Shown piece by piece: positions 61,022 to 64,000 of a DNA stretch of 64,000 nt (position 1 is its first letter; every line of letters begins with the position of its first letter). Made by a program: the position numbers and the translations under genes. The DNA comes from Symbiodinium natans. Its lineage: Eukaryota > Sar > Dinophyceae > Suessiales > Symbiodiniaceae. Under the pieces are notes generated by a model, which was not told where the DNA came from, ran no database searches, and saw only the letters and a program-made list of their open reading frames with translations. The DNA is taken from positions 492,501 through 556,500 of the forward strand of contig CAJNDS010002601.1 in the NCBI GenBank assembly GCA_905221605.1, given 5' to 3'.

Positions 61022-61718
61022 TTACGGGCTTTGGGGGGGTTGGGTGGGGGTTAGGGTTTGGGGTGGGGTTTAGGGTTTCTGGATTTAAGGTTTCTGGATT
61101 TAGGGTTTTTCGGGTTCGCGCTGACCCCAATGCTTGAGATAACACCACGCTGTCTCAAACTTGACAGTGCTTCTCTCGGGACTTGTTCCTCGCTCTGCAC
61201 CTTACCCTGAACCCTAAACCCCAAACCCTCATTTTCCTCCTCTTGCGTACCCCATCAGTCGTGCTTTGCCGCTCCACTGCTGTTAGCCCACTTGCAGCGC
61301 CTGGAAAGCAATTTCGCCAACCAAGTGCTCCAGACTCCAAACCTAGCCTAGGAATAAACAGGGCGCCCCGTTTTGCTTAAAGGGCCCCTACAAGGGAACC
61401 TAAACTCTGGATCCTAGCTCTTGTCCAAGCTCGCGGAAGTTCACTGTCGCACCTTGAAAGCCTTGCGACAGGGTTTAGGGTTTAGGGTTTAGGGTTTAGG
61501 GTTTAGGGTTTAGGCCAACCTTAACAACTCTGCGAATCTCCTGGTGAGCTTGGCTCTTTCTCTAGGCGCCGAATACCTCTAGCAACAAAGAATGCCGAGT
61601 AGTGAACCTAGACTTACACTCCCAAGCCCTACCCAAACCCTAAAACCTAAGAACTCTAAAACCCCAAACCCCAAACCCCAAACCCCAAACCCTAAACCCT
61701 GAACCCTAAATCCTAAAC

Positions 61719-61817
61719 CCTGGCTTGCGCGTGCCGGCCTCGTCGCTCTTGGGACCAAGCCAGTGCTCCCGGCGGCCGTAATCCAAAAGGCCCAAGACCT
61801 CTCGCCATCTGGCAGCC
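61719..61817 (-). CDS. Exon candidate with strong splice sites
   Basis: Minus: acceptor AGCCCTGCCTCTGCAG followed by G; 32 codons reading AARWREVLGLLDYGRREHWL then GPKSDEAGTRKP; donor GTTTAGG exactly at the array. 99 bp. Arg-Trp-Arg-x-Val-Leu-x-Leu-Leu is PPR-like but the rest is not diagnostic. May belong with 60148-60289. Confidence 0.5.
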
Positions 61818-62038
61818 CTGCAGAGGCAGGGCTTTGGTTTAGTGTCTAGGGTTTAGGGTTTAGGGTTCAGGGTTCAGGGTTTAGGGTTTAGGGTTTTAGG
61901 GTTTTAGGGTCTTAGGGTTTTAGGGTTTTAGGGTTTTACGGGTTTAGGGGTTTGGGGGTTTGGGGTTTAGGGTTTAGGGTTTTTGGGCTTAGGGTTTAGG
62001 TTTTGGCGTTCCTCAACAGTAGAATATGGGGCCTAACT

Positions 62039-62560
62039 TTAGTCAGAACGTTGTTTCCTGGAGCGTGGCTCTTGTTTGGCTACTGTGTTGAATGAATGAA
62101 AAATCAACTTGTATGTATACACTATATCATGTACAGTAAATGAATACGAAAAACACATCACGGATAGAACAGAACAACGCATACAATGCAATACATAGTG
62201 TATACAAATATAGATTGCATATCGCTGCAAATAATTTAAAAACAAATAGATAAATACATGTATATATATACACACATAGATTGTAAGCATCAAAAGAATA
62301 ATTTGCAACCGTTACTATAAACTACACAATCTACAACATATGTATTTATAGTACATACGTCTGCTAACATATATGTATATACATATATATATAGATATAT
62401 AGATACGGAGAGAGAGAGAGAGAGAGAGCTTTTAATAACATATAAACTGCATGAAATATGAAAAAACAGACTAGGATAAGGAAACAACATTTATATCATA
62501 GCATAACGTCACACAATACACTACATTGCAATACAAGTTGGGTATACATAGGGTTGAGAA
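62039..62560. other. AT-rich stretch with TATA and GAGA runs
   Basis: About 520 bp, far richer in A and T than its surroundings, with TATATA, ACATAT and a GAGAGA run at 62407-62428. Open frames are Tyr/Ile-rich artefacts. Could be intron interior or a matrix-attachment-like region; nothing further can be said. Confidence 0.5.
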
Positions 62561-62844
62561 GGGAATGCTACTGGCATCCAGACCCAGGAGTAACCTGGGA
62601 ATAATACGTGAACCTTTTAGGGTGGGTTTCGGGTTTAGGGTTTAGTCTTTGGGGTTTTGGGTTTAGGGTTGAGGGTTTAGGGTTTAGGGTTTCAGAGTTG
62701 GCTTTTGAACTCTGGGGCGCGTTCCTAGGGCTCCTGGACCCAGCTGACTCTTTGTGAGCGTGAGTTTTGCGTCGATGCTTGTCAGTGGAGCGCAGTGGTT
62801 TGCATGGAGGATAAAAGTCTTCAGGCTTTTCGAAGCAGGCTTAC

Positions 62845-62879
62845 CTCCTGAAGCCGTAATCCATTCTTCTTGTCCTGGC
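62845..62879 (-). CDS. Short exon candidate with canonical donor
   Basis: Minus: acceptor GCATGCCTGAG followed by G, donor CAGGAG before GTAAGC, a consensus eukaryotic donor. 35 bp, one reading QDKKNGLRLQE. Confidence 0.45.
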
Positions 62880-63008
62880 CTCAGGCATGCTAATCCCCTA
62901 AGCCCCTAAACAGAAACATCCCTAAACCCTAAACCCTAAACCCTAAAGCCTAAACCCGAAATCCTAAACCCTATACCCTAAGCCCTAAACCCATGCCCAT
63001 TCCCGCAG

Positions 63009-63095
63009 GGAGCCTCTCGCAGCCCAAAGCGCAAGCAGCTAGAGACACCGTCGTCGGCCGAGAGAGCCGGGGAAGGTCCTTCAGAAAGCTCGGCG
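63009..63095 (+). CDS. Exon candidate, best plus-strand splice pair
   Basis: Acceptor CCCATTCCCGCAG followed by G, and donor GCG before GTAGGGTTTAGGG. The 87 bp are exactly 29 codons: GASRSPKRKQLETPSSAERA then GEGPSESSA. Hydrophilic, disordered, with a Ser-Pro-Lys-Arg-Lys cluster that could be a nuclear signal. It sits between CCCTAAA and TTTAGGG arrays. Confidence 0.55.
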
Positions 63096-63196
63096 GTAGG
63101 GTTTAGGGTTTAGGGTTTAGGGTTTAGGGTTTAGGGTTAAGGGTTATAAGGGTTAAGGGTTTAGGGTTTAGGATTTCGGGTTTAGGGTTTAGGTCT

Positions 63197-63289
63197 AGGA
63201 TGTTCCCCCTTATACTAGCAGTCCTTCATAGGGATTCTAGTACCCCCCATTGTAATCCTCATTAAGGACCTTAAGGGGAAACATCCCCA
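63197..63289. mobile_element. Foldback element, family 1 (copy 3)
   Basis: AGGATGTTCCCCCTTATACT at the left; the right arm is degraded compared with 333-430 and 55221-55322. Confidence 0.7.
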
Positions 63290-63339
63290 CTTCTAGGGCT
63301 TCAGAATTACCATAGGTAGGGATTTTAGGGTTTGAGGTG

Positions 63340-63450
63340 CTTAGGGTTTAGGGTTTATAGGGTTTAGGGTTTAGGGTTTAGGGTTTAGGGTTTAGGGTTT
63401 AGGGTTTAGGGTTTATAGGGTTTATAGGGTTTATAGGGTTTAGGGTTTAG
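63340..63450. repeat. TTTAGGG array with TTTATAGGG units
   Basis: Normal heptamers mixed with the 9 bp variant seen at 44560-44690, showing that this variant arose or spread more than once. Confidence 0.9.
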
Positions 63451-63978
63451 GGTTTAAGGCCTTAGGCTTTTTGATAGCGGCCCTCCGTAGGTCACCTCAG
63501 GGCACAAGGTTTGGGGGGAGCCCTACCTTGGGTCGCTGGAACACCCAAACAGGGATCCACACAATCTAGAGGAGTATAGACTGAGATTGCAGGGTCCATG
63601 TGCCCTAACCCCCCCCCCCCCCCCCCCCGAACCCCAAACCCTAAACCCGGAACCCTAAACCCGCCAAAACATCCTTGCGCCTTACAACCTTGAACGCCTG
63701 AAGGCCCCAAGCCTGAAAACCACACCCAGCCCCCCACTAAATCCCATAGAGCAGAAACTCCAAAGACTTAAAAAGCCCACCCGAACCACATAAACCCTAG
63801 AAACCCCGAACCCTAAACAAACCCTATGAACCCTAAACCCTGTAGGACCAAGCCGCCGCATTCCAAGAAAAGCCTAAAGCCCCAAACACAACCCTAAACC
63901 CCCAAACCCCAAACCCTGAACCCCTATAATTACCCTAAACCCTACACACTAAACCCTAAACCCTAAACCCTAAACCCC

Positions 63979-64000
63979 AGTGCAGTTATAATTGGTTGAT
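63979..64000 (+). mobile_element. Start of another family 2 element
   Basis: AGTGCAGTTATAATTGGTTG at the window end matches 26078-26098. The rest is outside the window. Confidence 0.5.

Overview
The window looks like nuclear DNA of a dinoflagellate. Three things suggest this: hundreds of copies of the plant/alveolate telomere heptamer TTTAGGG (CCCTAAA) scattered far from any end, exon-like islands whose edges fit AG|G acceptors and both GT and GC donors, and the last 11 bases of the dinoflagellate spliced leader inside an LTR. This is inference from sequence style; no rRNA, tRNA or strongly diagnostic gene is present.

Layout. 1-6443: interspersed telomere-like arrays with exon-like islands and small foldback elements, ending at a 100-N assembly gap (6444-6543). 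6544-7080: AT-rich TTTAAATTA repeats with many fold-backs. 7083-11880: about 2.25 kb repeated twice plus a partial third copy, each full copy holding five roughly 190 bp subrepeats. 11940-12475: more arrays. 12481-21267: a complete LTR retrotransposon with identical 287 bp LTRs, a 5 bp target duplication, a half-tRNA-Met-type primer site and a polypurine tract. Its only coding content is one giant Gag-like protein (WW domain, S1-like stretch, six CCCH fingers) broken by three single-base frameshifts; no protease, integrase, reverse transcriptase or RNase H is visible. 21273-64000: a mosaic of TTTAGGG/CCCTAAA arrays, 30-150 bp GC-rich islands, several families of 90-370 bp inverted-repeat elements, microsatellites, a GAGCCACCG minisatellite and a few unique stretches.

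Main inference: many islands sit between a CCCTAAA array on the left and a TTTAGGG array on the right, and their edges look like splice sites, the intron often starting GTTTAGGG or GCTTAGGG. Read this way, the region is a set of genes with very short exons whose introns have telomere-like inverted ends, like the inverted-repeat introners reported in other dinoflagellates. The best partial gene is a minus-strand chain from about 44.3 to 40.4 kb. Other islands carry PPR-like (36.9 and 60.2 kb) or RRM-like (37.5 kb) sequence. Because GC-rich exons are often open on both strands, strand and frame of single islands are uncertain and confidences are kept low. Non-coding stretches not listed separately hold only degenerate telomere-like repeats and unrecognised sequence.
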